The notes: generated from the sequence alone by a model not told the origin. A stretch of DNA of 64,000 bases from Promethearchaeota archaeon (GCA_016839555.1 JAEOUA010000006.1:313982-377981), one strand, 5' to 3'; counted from the stretch's first letter, positions 37,467 to 48,012 are shown. A program made the numbers and translations.

Positions 37467-38669
37467 TTGAGAATTTTCTTTGCTTATGAATTGGAAGATA
37501 ACGGTGATGTAAAAGAATTATTTTTCCCAGAGAAGCATCTGGCACAATTCCTTAATCCAGAGAAGGTATTATTTTTAATTCGGGAAGATATAAGGAGATT
37601 ATTTATTTGGAAAGGTGCGAAATCACCAGTTAAAAAGAGATTTATCAGTACAGGTGTAGCACGAGATATACAAAAAGAACTTATAAAAGATGAGCGATAT
37701 CATCGATGTAAAATTATATCTGTTGATCAAGGAGATGAAATACAAGAATTTCTTGATGTATTCAATCTTGAATCTATGAAAGTTGAAGAAAGATTAGCGG
37801 ATATTAATTATATCTTTAATAGTGAAAAGAAGAAGGATAAAAAAGAAAAAAGATATCCAGAGGATAGAGAGTATAGAATTAATGATCATTTGACTTTAAA
37901 ATTAATTCGGGGAAAAACGGTTATTTTTGTTGATAATAAACCCTTTCATCAATGTAAATATCTTCTTCTCAATCTTTCTGAGAAAGATTTCCGTAAGTTT
38001 GATCATATTGATTCAATAGATGAAGCATTTGAGGTTTATAGCAATCTAGAAAAAAGTCATGAGAAAAAAAAGGATCTGATTGATCCCGAAACTGAATTCA
38101 TCGGTCACTGCTCAAACCTCCAAGCGTGGTATGAATATGATTACGATCTAAGAATTTTACATAGCAGCTTGTCAATTCCTTTACTCAAAAAAATGGCATT
38201 CCTGGGAGATAAAAAGGCAATTATTAAATTGAAAGAAAGTATTGCAACTAGAATAGCCTCAGGAAATTATAATACGATTATCTTCTACCTAAATGAGAAA
38301 TACCTAGAACTATTTACTAATGAAGAATTGGAGGTAATTTTTGAAGAATGGCTAGAAACTAATACGAATTTCAGCCCTATGGAAAAAAGAAGATTATGGT
38401 ATCCTCTACTTAAAGAATTGATTGAAAGAAAAGTCTCTAAAGCTCAAAAAATCATTATGGAAGAAATAATTTCATCTTTAGAGGAGAAAAATTTTGAAAC
38501 ATTTCGCTATTTATTAACAAATAATTACTTAAAGCTACTTAGCTTGGATGAACTTGAAGAAATTTATGATCTTATTCCTAAAAACGAAAAGGTTGCGCTA
38601 AAAAAAATCGAAAATCTAATTCTCAAAGCTACTATTAAAAATAGAAGAAATTTAGAAATTGAAGACTAA
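37467..38669 (+). CDS. Gelsolin-like domain protein with an archaeal C-terminal domain
   Basis: Residues about 30-100 resemble a gelsolin/ADF-H-type fold segment: KVLFLIREDIRRLFIWKGAK is like the gelsolin strand-to-WKG turn, and IISVDQGDEIQEFLDVF resembles the EQGxEPxxF end of the repeat. A lysine-rich linker (EKKKDKKEKRYPEDRE) follows. The second part starts at about residue 145 and holds CKYLLLNLSEKDF and the striking GHCSNLQAWYEYDYDLRIL; the last third is helical. Asgard archaea are known to have gelsolin-domain proteins. Actin binding is inference. The start is a TTG. Confidence 0.65.
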   Translation: MRIFFAYELEDNGDVKELFFPEKHLAQFLNPEKVLFLIREDIRRLFIWKGAKSPVKKRFISTGVARDIQKELIKDERYHRCKIISVDQGDEIQEFLDVFNLESMKVEERLADINYIFNSEKKKDKKEKRYPEDREYRINDHLTLKLIRGKTVIFVDNKPFHQCKYLLLNLSEKDFRKFDHIDSIDEAFEVYSNLEKSHEKKKDLIDPETEFIGHCSNLQAWYEYDYDLRILHSSLSIPLLKKMAFLGDKKAIIKLKESIATRIASGNYNTIIFYLNEKYLELFTNEELEVIFEEWLETNTNFSPMEKRRLWYPLLKELIERKVSKAQKIIMEEIISSLEEKNFETFRYLLTNNYLKLLSLDELEEIYDLIPKNEKVALKKIENLILKATIKNRRNLEIED

Positions 38670-38692
38670 TAAAAATGCCAAGAATTTTCAAT

Positions 38693-39520
38693 CTATTTTA
38701 TTGAATAATTTTTTTTCTGTTTCTTTCCAGCAATTTTGATCTCATCGATGATTTCCTTGAGAGAGGATCCATTATCTTTCAAAATATTTTCTTCAAGATA
38801 ACTCCCCATAACAATAATATCTGCTCCTGCTTCCACAAAACTCTTCGCATCTTCTTTTGTATTTACTCCCCCTCCTGCAATAATTGGAATCGATAATACC
38901 TGGGAACATAATGAGATATGTTTTGGGGGAATCCGATCACCACCAGAACCCGCTTCTAAATATACCATTCGAAATCCGTACATTTCAGCAGCCAACGCAT
39001 ATGCGGCAGTTAATTTTGGTTTATCCCTTGGTAAAAGTTTAGCTTTTCCAACCCATCCCGCTGTTGCGCCAGGTTCAATTATTAAATACGCCATAGAAAT
39101 ATGTTCAAGTCCAGAGATTTTTATAGGGTAAGAAGCTAAAGCTTGTTGACCAATAATAAAGTAGGGATCTTCTGAATTTAATAAAGACATAAATAAGATA
39201 GCATCTGCTTCACAACAAAAATTTGAAATTCCTCCAGGAAAGATAATAACTGGTACTTCTATCTTTTCTTTAATATTACATATTGTTTTTTCTACAAATC
39301 CTTGATCAATGATAGTACTTCCCCCTACTAAAATGGCATCTGTACCCGCTTCTTGAGCATATTTCGCTATTTTAGCAGCCACATTAGGGCTTTGATTAAA
39401 GGGATCGGGATCAATTAGGCTGAAGTGTAAAGCACCCTCTTCATTAATTTTTTTAATTAAATATGAATAAGTACTATTTTTTTCTGTTTTATTTATAGAA
39501 ATATCTCCCATTTTTATCAC
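38693..39520 (-). CDS. Geranylgeranylglyceryl phosphate synthase
   Basis: This TIM-barrel enzyme joins geranylgeranyl diphosphate to glycerol-1-phosphate, the first committed step of archaeal membrane lipids. The motifs HFSLIDPDPF, ILVGGSTI, YLIIEPGATAGWVGKA, YLEAGSGG and IIAGGGVNTKEDA are classic for GGGP synthase/PcrB. At 275 residues it is family length with a short N-terminal extension. It follows the geranylgeranyl reductase gene by 13 bases on the same strand, so both are on one message. Confidence 0.95.
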   Translation of the reverse strand: MIKMGDISINKTEKNSTYSYLIKKINEEGALHFSLIDPDPFNQSPNVAAKIAKYAQEAGTDAILVGGSTIIDQGFVEKTICNIKEKIEVPVIIFPGGISNFCCEADAILFMSLLNSEDPYFIIGQQALASYPIKISGLEHISMAYLIIEPGATAGWVGKAKLLPRDKPKLTAAYALAAEMYGFRMVYLEAGSGGDRIPPKHISLCSQVLSIPIIAGGGVNTKEDAKSFVEAGADIIVMGSYLEENILKDNGSSLKEIIDEIKIAGKKQKKNYSIK

Positions 39521-39533
39521 TCTTTGATTATTC

Positions 39534-40928
39534 TCATTTATTAGTTTTTATACTAATAATCATTTTTTGAATTTTATTATAAATTTCTTCTACTTTTGTT
39601 TTCCATTCGTCAAAATTTGTAGAAATTTTTGGAAAATTTCTATATCTTTTAGAGATTTCATTCATTCTGAGTCGTAAATAATTAAGATCTAACAATAGAT
39701 CAGGACGCATTATCCCCTTAAAGGCTTTGAAAGCCATATCAATTAAGGATAATGTAAGATCTCCGGTTTCTGCAATTTGTAAAATTTCTGACGCTGTTAA
39801 AAGATCTTTTTCTAATCCAAAATTTAAATCCGAATTTGTTAAGGATTGAAGAACTCTTCGTAACAAATCTAATGCCGCAAATTCCGCTCCAAAAGAGGTC
39901 ATTACTTTTATATTATAATCCCATAATTTCTCTAGGGAATAATCTCCACTATCTATTGCTCCGGAAGCGGTCAAAGCGGCATAATATCCCCCTCTCATTG
40001 ATGGATCTATTCCCCCACCATGCAAAGGATTTACTTGAAAGGCAGCATCTCCAACGAACATAATACCATTTTCAGCACAGGACCAGAGCGGGCGCCTAAT
40101 TGGAGCAACCCCCCCACCAGAGGATAAAACTTCTATAGTTGGAGTAGTAATAAATTCTTTAAATACGTGTGTTTTGTAAAGTTCTTTTACTTTTCCACCA
40201 TAATTCATGTATACTCCTATACCAAGATTTAGGGAATAGTTGCCCTTGGGAAAATACCACATATACCCACCTGGAGCTTTATCTTGATCCAAAATTATAG
40301 ATATATAGGTAGGATCTTTTACTTCTTGATCTTTTTTCGGAAACTTAATAATTTCCCGATAGCATAATATAGCATCCTTCTCAGAAATCTCGTTCTCAAT
40401 CAAATCGCTCTCAATCTTTTTACGTAAAGGAGAATAAAGACCACTCGCATCAATCACTATTTTTGATTTGAGGTCTGCTTTTTCTCCGTTCTTTAACTTG
40501 ACTTTTATTCCAGAAACATGATTATTTCTATAGAGTAGGTCTATAGCCTTAGTATTATCTAAGAATTGATTGACTCCTGCGTCTAATGCCTCATTTAATA
40601 ATCGTTGTCCAAATTTTACGCGATCAACTATATAGCCCGTTTGTTTTGGGTCTTTCATCTCAATACATTTCTTTCGATTTGGAGAGTATAATTTTGCTCC
40701 TACTATTGGACATGATAATTCCTCTCCTACTGGTGGTGCTATATCAAGTAGGTTAAAAATTTCTCTTCCCACTGCATCTCCGCATATTTTGGTCCCTATT
40801 TTGTTTTTGGCTTTACTATCAATTAAACATACATCTAAGCCATTTTTCGCGGCAAACCGTGCCGCAGTGGTGCCACCAGTGCCAGCTCCAACGACAATAA
40901 CATCAAATATTTGATCCAAAGAATCCAT
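39534..40928 (-). CDS. Digeranylgeranylglycerophospholipid reductase (geranylgeranyl reductase family)
   Basis: This FAD-dependent reductase of 464 residues saturates the isoprenoid chains of archaeal lipids. It has the FAD motif VVGAGTGGTTAARFAA at the N-terminus, DASGLYSPLRK in the middle and the late FVGDAAFQVNPLHGGGID. The GGR family has several paralogues in archaea, some acting on quinones or chlorophyll. The adjacent GGGP synthase gene supports a lipid role here. It leads a two-gene transcript. Confidence 0.9.
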   Translation of the reverse strand: MDSLDQIFDVIVVGAGTGGTTAARFAAKNGLDVCLIDSKAKNKIGTKICGDAVGREIFNLLDIAPPVGEELSCPIVGAKLYSPNRKKCIEMKDPKQTGYIVDRVKFGQRLLNEALDAGVNQFLDNTKAIDLLYRNNHVSGIKVKLKNGEKADLKSKIVIDASGLYSPLRKKIESDLIENEISEKDAILCYREIIKFPKKDQEVKDPTYISIILDQDKAPGGYMWYFPKGNYSLNLGIGVYMNYGGKVKELYKTHVFKEFITTPTIEVLSSGGGVAPIRRPLWSCAENGIMFVGDAAFQVNPLHGGGIDPSMRGGYYAALTASGAIDSGDYSLEKLWDYNIKVMTSFGAEFAALDLLRRVLQSLTNSDLNFGLEKDLLTASEILQIAETGDLTLSLIDMAFKAFKGIMRPDLLLDLNYLRLRMNEISKRYRNFPKISTNFDEWKTKVEEIYNKIQKMIISIKTNK

Positions 40929-41122
40929 GAAAATCGTCTAGATTTATAAACTTATTTTAACCTAAGTTTTAATTATTTTTTATTATTTATTATTTTTTAC
41001 CAAAATCACTATTCAATCTATCTCAAAATACCTAATGGTTCAATCATGTGAATCTAAAATTGTTAAATTTTCCGTAAAATAATTTAGAAAATAAAAATGT
41101 TTTAAATTTTTTATATCTTCAA

Positions 41123-41914
41123 TCAAAACATCGAACTGAAATACACAATTAGAAATATAATTAAGGTCGTACCTATTGTAATGGTAAGATCATCCCAAGT
41201 TGAGGGACTGATTAATTCTATAAAGGTGGCTACAAGACTCGTGAGCAAGGAATATAAAATAACTTCTCCAATAGATAATGTTAATTGAGTAGTCCCTATA
41301 TTCAAAAATCCAAAAATAAAAAATGCTCCGAAACTTAAGATGAATGCACTTATTAACAAGATTAAAGAGCCTTCTACACTTCTTGTAGTTTTTGTCCACG
41401 AAAAGTTAATAAAATGCTTACCATATTTTTTTCCAAACAGAGAAGCAAGGGTATCTGAAACGATCATAATCAATATTCCCGCAATGGCAAAATAAATTTG
41501 TTCTGGAAAGAAGATTGCCGCGATAGTGATAATGAGAGTAATTGCTAAACAATAATGAAAGGGACCTTGTAGATAGGGTCTCTCTAGCTCCTCTTCTGCC
41601 TCTTCGCCAATTGTATCGTATAATTCTTTGAGTTTTTTAACTTTACTTTTTTTAGAACTAAGGAGAGTGACAATGGTTAACAGTCCAGCAATTATTGTGC
41701 CAAATAATTTCCACGTGAAAAATGGTGTGGCCAATACGGCAAGTCCAGCAAATAAATGAACAACCTTCCTCGCTTGGAATTTCGAAACCTTTTCTTTCTT
41801 ATATAATTCCAACGGAACTATTATTGTTATTCCAATGTAAACAAACGCTATGAGAACTACAATTAAGTCAATAAGAAGAGTTGATAAATTATAATTTGAA
41901 GGAAATAATTCCAT
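41123..41914 (-). CDS. Dolichol/phytol kinase-like polytopic membrane protein
   Basis: The 263-residue protein has about seven helices and matches the SEC59/DGK1/phytol kinase group, which phosphorylates polyprenols or diacylglycerol with CTP, or the related cytidylyltransferases. Conserved pieces are FQARKVVHLFAGL, MIVSDTLASLFGKKYGKH and KTTRSVEGSLILL. It lies just upstream of the geranylgeranyl reductase and GGGP synthase genes on the same strand, 194 bases apart. A role in polyprenol-phosphate or archaeal lipid metabolism is likely. Confidence 0.8.
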   Translation of the reverse strand: MELFPSNYNLSTLLIDLIVVLIAFVYIGITIIVPLELYKKEKVSKFQARKVVHLFAGLAVLATPFFTWKLFGTIIAGLLTIVTLLSSKKSKVKKLKELYDTIGEEAEEELERPYLQGPFHYCLAITLIITIAAIFFPEQIYFAIAGILIMIVSDTLASLFGKKYGKHFINFSWTKTTRSVEGSLILLISAFILSFGAFFIFGFLNIGTTQLTLSIGEVILYSLLTSLVATFIELISPSTWDDLTITIGTTLIIFLIVYFSSMF

Positions 41915-42170
41915 TTTAAATACCTATTCTTTGTGATTATCGGTAAGAAATTTTTTTTTTTTATAAACTCTTTCCGATTTAGAAGAGTATTATATGTGAC
42001 AAAATCATAATTAATTATAATCTAATCAATATTAGTCATTTTATTATTAAAATAAATGTGATTAAGAATATCATAATAAGAAATTTAGATGTTATATAAT
42101 TATAAAATGCATATATAAAGTTGGTTAAATATTTTTAATTTCTTAATTCATCTAAGTAGGGATAACAAAT

Positions 42171-43838
42171 ATGGGAGTTAAGAACCAAAAATTGGATGCT
42201 CTAAGAGCATATGAGAGGGCGTTATTCAGAGGTTGTGGGTTTTCATATGAAGATCTGCAAAAACCTAGAATTGCGATAGTTAATTCATGGAATGAAGTGA
42301 ATCCTGGACATATCCATCTTAGAAATTTAAGTGCTTTCGTAAAAGAAGCTATTAGAAAGCATGGCGGCACGCCAATGGAATTTAATACAATAGGCGCATG
42401 TGATGGCATAGCAAATTCTGGAAATTTCTCAAAATATGTTTTGCCTTCAAGGGAAGTAATCGCAAATTCAGTTGAATGCATGATAAAAGCCTATAATTTT
42501 AATGGAATGGTAATGTTATGCTCATGTGATAAAATCATTCCCGGAATGCTGTTAGCTGCTGTAAGGTGTGATATCCCCACTATTTTCCTAACAGGAGGGA
42601 TAATGGAGGCTAAAACATTTACAGAAGGCCCTTTAAAAGGAAAAACTTTTGTCACCAGCGATATTAAGGAAGCAATTGGCATGTATAAAGCGGGAAAATT
42701 AACTTCGGAAGAGTTTTTTCAAATAGAATCTGAAACATGCACATCTCCTGGGGCTTGTAATATGATGGGTACCGCTAATACAATGGCTTGCATCGTAGAA
42801 GCAATCGGCTTATCTTTAGCTGGATGCGCTACTGCTGGTGCTCTTAGTAAAGAACGAGAAAAATTATGTCTTGAGACTGGGAAAGTAATATTAGAACTAA
42901 TTGAGAAGAAAATCACCGCACGAGATATAATCACTCCAATCTCAATGGAAAATGCTATAAAAACCGCCCTATCATTTGGAGGATCTTCAAACATGGTATT
43001 ACATATGTGTGCTCTTTCTCATGAAATAGGAGGAAATTTGAATCATTTTGATTTTGAAAGTTTGAGTAGATCAGTTCCATTATTGGCAAAATTTAAACCC
43101 GCTTCAGACTATACTCTTACCGATTTTCATAAAGTGGGAGGTGTGAAAAGAATAATGAAACATCTTTCACCTTTATTAGATTTATCAGCGATAAATGTAA
43201 GGGGCAAAACTTTGAAAAAACATTTAGAAGATATACAAATCAAGGGGAGCCCCATAGTGAGAACTTTGGAAAATCCCTTAGAAGAGCAAGGGGGAATTGC
43301 AGTTTTAAAAGGAAACTTGGCACCAGAGGGGGCGATAGTAAAGCAGAGTGCCTTAAGCCCAAATATGAGATACCATAAAGGAGTCGCAAGAATATTTAAT
43401 TCCGAGGAGGAAATAAAAGATGCGTTATATGCGGGAGAAATAAAGGAAGGTTCTATATTAGTTATACGATATGAAGGTCCAAAAGGTTCTCCTGGAATGC
43501 GAGAATTATCTATTCCCGCAGCAATGTTAATTGGGATGGGATTAGGAGAATCGGTTTCTATGATAACAGATGGTCGTTATTCTGGAGCTACAAAAGGCCC
43601 TTGTATCGGTCATGTCTGTCCAGAAGCAATGGAAGGAGGTCCTATTGCGATAGTAGAGAATGGAGATATCATAGAAATTGATATTAATAATAGAGAGCTG
43701 AATCTGTTAGTTTCTAAAGAAGAGATTAAAAAAAGATTTAACAAGTGGACTCCTTTAAAACCTAAAATAACAGAAGGATATCTAAATATCTATCGAAAAC
43801 ATGTAGGTTCAGCTAAATATGGAGCTTACTTGAAATGA
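42171..43838 (+). CDS. ilvD: Dihydroxy-acid dehydratase
   Basis: This iron-sulfur enzyme makes the 2-oxoacid precursors of valine, leucine and isoleucine. The three cluster cysteines lie in [23 protein letters not shown] and [16 protein letters not shown]. The substrate loop [16 protein letters not shown] is intact, and the 555-residue length is normal. Its last four bases (ATGA) overlap the start of a membrane M28 peptidase gene, so the two are translationally coupled. Gluconate or xylonate dehydratases are close relatives, but the length and motifs fit IlvD. Confidence 0.95.
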   Translation: MGVKNQKLDALRAYERALFRGCGFSYEDLQKPRIAIVNSWNEVNPGHIHLRNLSAFVKEAIRKHGGTPMEFNTIGACDGIANSGNFSKYVLPSREVIANSVECMIKAYNFNGMVMLCSCDKIIPGMLLAAVRCDIPTIFLTGGIMEAKTFTEGPLKGKTFVTSDIKEAIGMYKAGKLTSEEFFQIESETCTSPGACNMMGTANTMACIVEAIGLSLAGCATAGALSKEREKLCLETGKVILELIEKKITARDIITPISMENAIKTALSFGGSSNMVLHMCALSHEIGGNLNHFDFESLSRSVPLLAKFKPASDYTLTDFHKVGGVKRIMKHLSPLLDLSAINVRGKTLKKHLEDIQIKGSPIVRTLENPLEEQGGIAVLKGNLAPEGAIVKQSALSPNMRYHKGVARIFNSEEEIKDALYAGEIKEGSILVIRYEGPKGSPGMRELSIPAAMLIGMGLGESVSMITDGRYSGATKGPCIGHVCPEAMEGGPIAIVENGDIIEIDINNRELNLLVSKEEIKKRFNKWTPLKPKITEGYLNIYRKHVGSAKYGAYLK

Positions 43839-45010
43839 TGGATAGCAAAAAAATAAAAAAAAATTTGGAAATGATTGCTTTTCCAAGACTTGCCGGAACA
43901 ATATATGAACAACAGGCAAATCAATTAATTAAAGCTGAAATTGAAAAATTAGGATTGAATCCAGAATCTCAAAAATTCACATTTTCCACATTTTATCCAA
44001 GAATTTATAAAAAGTTGGCTTTTACCTCAATATCTTGGTTGCTTATTGTATTTTTTATCTATATCAATACCATATTCATACTTATCAATATTATTATTCT
44101 TAGTCTTCTTTTTATCCCTCTAATACTTCTCACGCGAAATCCCGAAGATATAAGAATTGGAAAAAATTTTGAATCTGAAAATATATTTGTAAAAATTAAC
44201 GCAAAAAATCAAGGTTCCAGGGAAAGATTCGACAAAAAATTTGAATTTTTATTATTATGTCATAAAGATTCAAAATCCCAAAGATTAACTATAACGATTC
44301 GGAGTATCAATATAAAAATATGGATTTATTCCCTCATTATAGCCGTAATTTGCTTGTTGTTAAAATATTTCTTTTTATCGAATATTTTTTTTAACATATT
44401 TGTTATATGTGTAATTGGAATAAATTGTTTAAATACATTCTTAATAAATATAAATACTACAGGCAATAAATCTCCTGGGGCAATCGATAATGCATCAGGA
44501 GTGGCCATAGTATTAGAGCTATTAACTTACTTCTCTGAACCGAAAAATAGGCTTAAAAATATTGATCTCTGGTTTATCTTTACGGGAGCCGAAGAAAATG
44601 GTACAATGGGAATTAGAAACTTTTATAAAAAGCATATAAAGCAATATCCTCATAAAGAATTAAGATATTTAAATTTTGATTCACTCGGATCTCATTTGGA
44701 TACTTTTGCCGTGAAAAATAAATTACAACACACGCAATTTTTTAAACTATTTGTTGAACTCTCTAAAGAATTAAATCCAACTTATCATATAAAATATTTT
44801 GTTTTTGCAGTGAATAGAAGCGATGGATATTATTTAAAGAATAAAAATTTTAAAGGATTAGGTTTTGCAGATAAAAAAGTATATAAATATATTCATTCAT
44901 CCCAAGATACCGTAGATAAGGTCGATTCAGATTTTCTTGAGGCTTTTTGTAAGGTAATTGCTAAATTTCTCGAAGAATATGATAATAATATGGATAAAAA
45001 CCTTATTTGA
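43835..45010 (+). CDS. Membrane-embedded M28 family metallopeptidase (ilvD-coupled)
   Basis: The 391-residue protein has all five M28 zinc-site positions: H and D in [10 protein letters not shown] in [12 protein letters not shown], the EE pair in [12 protein letters not shown] in NFDSLGS, and H in [12 protein letters not shown]. Unusually, two pairs of transmembrane helices interrupt the domain, at about residues 66-105 before the HxD motif and 163-208 after it. It overlaps ilvD by ATGA. A paralogue at 53801-55117 has the same layout and sits next to leuC. Peptidase activity is likely; substrate and membrane side are unknown. Confidence 0.85.
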   Translation: MMDSKKIKKNLEMIAFPRLAGTIYEQQANQLIKAEIEKLGLNPESQKFTFSTFYPRIYKKLAFTSISWLLIVFFIYINTIFILINIIILSLLFIPLILLTRNPEDIRIGKNFESENIFVKINAKNQGSRERFDKKFEFLLLCHKDSKSQRLTITIRSINIKIWIYSLIIAVICLLLKYFFLSNIFFNIFVICVIGINCLNTFLININTTGNKSPGAIDNASGVAIVLELLTYFSEPKNRLKNIDLWFIFTGAEENGTMGIRNFYKKHIKQYPHKELRYLNFDSLGSHLDTFAVKNKLQHTQFFKLFVELSKELNPTYHIKYFVFAVNRSDGYYLKNKNFKGLGFADKKVYKYIHSSQDTVDKVDSDFLEAFCKVIAKFLEEYDNNMDKNLI

Positions 45011-45160
45011 AAAAAATTTTGAAAGATATGTAAATAAAAATGATATAAAAGAGTACATAAAGATTAATCAAAAAAATTGAAATAAGATTAAATTATGGAA
45101 AAAGATAAAAGAAGAAATAAAAGAAGTTTTATTAGAGAGACCGATTGGTTTTTACAATAG

Positions 45161-45805
45161 TTGTTTACTAGAATTCCTGCACCATATTTTGGTGTAATTG
45201 GATACTCCATATTTGGCTTTTTCATATCCTTTGCCTTAATATTATACATTTTTGAGGATCCTACATTTAGTATTTTTCAGAACTGGATTAGTCAATTAAG
45301 CGTGGGGACTAATGGCTCAAATATCTTTTTCTTCTTAGGAATAAGTATAGCAAGTCCATTTATGCTACTATTTCATTATTCGATAGTAAACTCATTTTAT
45401 TATAAAACTAATAAAATTAATACTTTATTATTCTTATATATCACAGCATCTATACAATCATTAGGAAGTTTTTTAGCAGGCATATTTCCATTAAACTTAA
45501 ATAAAATACATGGATTTGTAGGTGAGATGTGTTTTTTTGGAGCAATGTTTTTTTATTCAGGGCTTTTATATTTATATATTAAAATCAAGGGTGAGGGGGG
45601 CCAAAAACTAATTTGGGTTGGTATTTGTTCTTTAGTAGTTATTATATTTAATGCGGCAAAGATATACACCGCAATCACAGGAAAGCTTTTTCCGGTGTTT
45701 CCTAATTATTTCTTAGAATGGATTGTATATCTCACATTTCTAATTTCAAATTATAGATTAGCTTTTATTTTTTTAGAAGAGCAAGGATCAAAAAAAGTTG
45801 AATAA
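45161..45805 (+). CDS. DUF998-like membrane protein with an in-frame TAG at its 5' end
   Basis: The 214-residue frame from TTG at 45161 encodes about six helices and resembles the DUF998 protein at 35201. An ATG at 45095 is in the same frame and encodes MEKDKRRNKRSFIRETDWFLQ, then TAG at 45158, then the TTG. A TATA-like gatataaaag near 45041 would start transcription ahead of that ATG. The paralogue has a polar N-terminal tail of about the same kind. So the true gene may begin at 45095 with an amber codon, or the TAG may be a recent mutation. Confidence 0.7.
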   Translation: MFTRIPAPYFGVIGYSIFGFFISFALILYIFEDPTFSIFQNWISQLSVGTNGSNIFFFLGISIASPFMLLFHYSIVNSFYYKTNKINTLLFLYITASIQSLGSFLAGIFPLNLNKIHGFVGEMCFFGAMFFYSGLLYLYIKIKGEGGQKLIWVGICSLVVIIFNAAKIYTAITGKLFPVFPNYFLEWIVYLTFLISNYRLAFIFLEEQGSKKVE

Positions 45806-45957
45806 AGAGTCTCATATTTCAATAAATCTATAATTGTTAATCTTTAAATAAGAATTCCACAAAGTATTGTAATACAGAGACTGCTATTCTGCTTGCCGTA
45901 GTAGCAGGACCTTTCGCTTTAGCGGCCATCCTATCATTATTTTTAAGACCTTATATA

Positions 45958-46194
45958 ATGAAAATTATTCGTAAAAAGGAGCTAAGAGAGATTGAAATCC
46001 CCTTTGTAGATAATAAGAAATATTGTAGCAATTGCGGTGAAGAAACTTATTTACAAGATGTATATTGTAATAATTGTGGTGAAAAATTGATATTCGAAAA
46101 TAAAATGGGTGTGTACAGAGGAAACTGTCCAAATTGTAATGAGTTATATTATGAAGGTGCGAAATATTGTACAAGATGCGGTTATAAATTATAA
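45958..46194 (+). CDS. Small double zinc-ribbon protein (5' end uncertain)
   Basis: The 78-residue frame has two zinc-ribbon units (CSNCGEETYLQDVYCNNCGE and CPNCNELYYEGAKYCTRCG). The same frame is open upstream to 45841 and encodes a hydrophobic helix (ILLAVVAGPFALAAILSLFL) directly before the ATG, but with no ATG, GTG or TTG start. The real protein may therefore have a membrane anchor whose start is damaged or unconventional. The function is unknown; other zinc-ribbon proteins occur across the window. Confidence 0.6.
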   Translation: MKIIRKKELREIEIPFVDNKKYCSNCGEETYLQDVYCNNCGEKLIFENKMGVYRGNCPNCNELYYEGAKYCTRCGYKL

Positions 46195-46219
46195 TTATAA
46201 TAAATTTTTTTTCTTTTAA

Positions 46220-47968
46220 TTATAATTCTTCTAATTCTTTTTCTTTTACCATTAATTTATTTATAAATTTTTCAAAATCTTTTAATTCAGAAGATTTATT
46301 TACTCTTTCAGTTGTAGAATTATTGATATTTAAATCCGAAGAAAATATCTCATCTTCTTTGATTATAGGTTTTTTATTTTTATCTATTTTAAGTAAATCT
46401 TTCCCATTTTCTAATATGGGAGGTTTCTTAAGTTTTTGTTCTTCAACACCAGGTTCTTTTATATTTGTTTTGATGGGTATTTCTTCTTTAATTAAGTTTT
46501 TATTTAAAATTCTTTTATTATTCTCATTTATTTCGAAGTTAGTTAAAGATTCTCTTGGTATAAAAGGATTCCACAATAAAAATGGTCTTTTAAAAGAATT
46601 CACACGAATAAGACAACGCCCTTTTTCTAAAATTGATAGATAATGCTCATCTATTTCATTTAAATTTAATAATTGACATTGAAATTCTTTTTCCATATGA
46701 TTTTTGAATATTACCAATATTCCACAATTTGCTAATATTTCCTCGCTTACTTGAGGTCGTGTTGCGATTGAAATCAAACATTCCCCCGTACCTCTTTGAA
46801 GCAATGCGATATCTTCGAGGTAAGTGGTTAATTTTGTCTGGTTAGTTAAATCTTTGGGAGCAAAATATTGCGCATCTTCGACAATGGTAATGTGTTTTAT
46901 TCCTTTATATTCTCTGCTTCCTTTCGTGAGATTTTCATCCCATAAATATTTCAAAATCATATTAAGAAAAAATAAAGCATCTTCCTTTTCCCCACCAAGC
47001 CGTATAATTGAACTTAAATCAATAATAATATTCTTTTTAAACAGTTCTTTTATTTTAAATTCGGTTTTTGTGCCAAAAATCGCTTTTAATGGGCCTATTG
47101 AGAAGCGTCTAATTCTATTTCTGATGCTTATTAATGTTTGCGCCAGCATGGGCACCTTATTTCGCTCTTTTTTCAGGTAAATTCCACATTGCTTATAGAA
47201 TCCCTCCCAATTCTGCAGACTTTTATTTTTACATACTTCTGTTAGCACATCGACCAATGCTTTTTGCATTTGAGGGGAGTACTCCGCAGTTTCATCCAAG
47301 AATTGCCCACTTTTTAAAATATCAAAAATCCTTTCTGCATGAATTTCAGGATGAGCTCCTTCAGGATCAAATATATTTATAGAAAAATTTTCTCCCGGTC
47401 TAAAAACCAATACATCTTCAATTATATTTTGCAAAAAAATATACTCTGCTTTAAATTCAATAAGTAAAAAGGGAATTTCATACTTTTTTTTAAAATTTAT
47501 TAAAAAATTTTGGACAAAATTACTTTTACCCATCCCAGTAGAACCACATATAAACACATGTTTTTCAAGATCATCAAGAGACAGATTAAATCTATGTTTT
47601 TTTACATTCTGGTTCATAATTTTACCAATAAAAATTTTACCTTTTCGAGCTCTTAATCTTGAAGGATATTCTAGATTTATAATATCATCGTCAGAATACG
47701 TTATAGAGATAATATAGATTCCAGAAGAAATGAATAGAAGAAACTGAGAAAGAAATACCATTATTGTATCATATGGTTGAGAAGGAAGTTCAGAAGGTAC
47801 ATATCGAGTAAAATTGATAAGAAAATCTAAAAAAAGAACGAAAATCATAAGTGGTATGATATAATTTAAATACTTTAGGTTGAATTCTCTAACTTTTGAA
47901 ATATAATATATAATAGTTACTATATTCAAAATTATAGTAAAAATGAGATTGAGTTGAATAAAGTACAT
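46220..47968 (-). CDS. Membrane-anchored HerA/FtsK-superfamily ATPase
   Basis: The 582-residue protein begins with three transmembrane helices (about residues 1-22, 33-52 and 66-90). The ATPase domain has Walker A GSTGMGKS at 142-149 and Walker B ITIVED near 360-365, followed by a sensor-like SIATRPQ. This resembles HerA and the VirD4/TraG-type coupling proteins that pump DNA. The C-terminal 80 residues are lysine-rich and probably disordered. A divergent membrane protein gene starts 44 bases away. A role in DNA transport or genome segregation is possible; no relaxase or pilus genes are present. Confidence 0.8.
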   Translation of the reverse strand: MYFIQLNLIFTIILNIVTIIYYISKVREFNLKYLNYIIPLMIFVLFLDFLINFTRYVPSELPSQPYDTIMVFLSQFLLFISSGIYIISITYSDDDIINLEYPSRLRARKGKIFIGKIMNQNVKKHRFNLSLDDLEKHVFICGSTGMGKSNFVQNFLINFKKKYEIPFLLIEFKAEYIFLQNIIEDVLVFRPGENFSINIFDPEGAHPEIHAERIFDILKSGQFLDETAEYSPQMQKALVDVLTEVCKNKSLQNWEGFYKQCGIYLKKERNKVPMLAQTLISIRNRIRRFSIGPLKAIFGTKTEFKIKELFKKNIIIDLSSIIRLGGEKEDALFFLNMILKYLWDENLTKGSREYKGIKHITIVEDAQYFAPKDLTNQTKLTTYLEDIALLQRGTGECLISIATRPQVSEEILANCGILVIFKNHMEKEFQCQLLNLNEIDEHYLSILEKGRCLIRVNSFKRPFLLWNPFIPRESLTNFEINENNKRILNKNLIKEEIPIKTNIKEPGVEEQKLKKPPILENGKDLLKIDKNKKPIIKEDEIFSSDLNINNSTTERVNKSSELKDFEKFINKLMVKEKELEEL

Positions 47969-48012
47969 TTAGAATATTTTCTGAACTAATGTTTTAAACT
48001 GCACTATTATTT

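Noticed and set aside
43835..45010. M28 peptidase as two fused genes because of its internal helices
   Set aside because: The zinc ligands on both sides of the helices are complete and the paralogue has the same layout.
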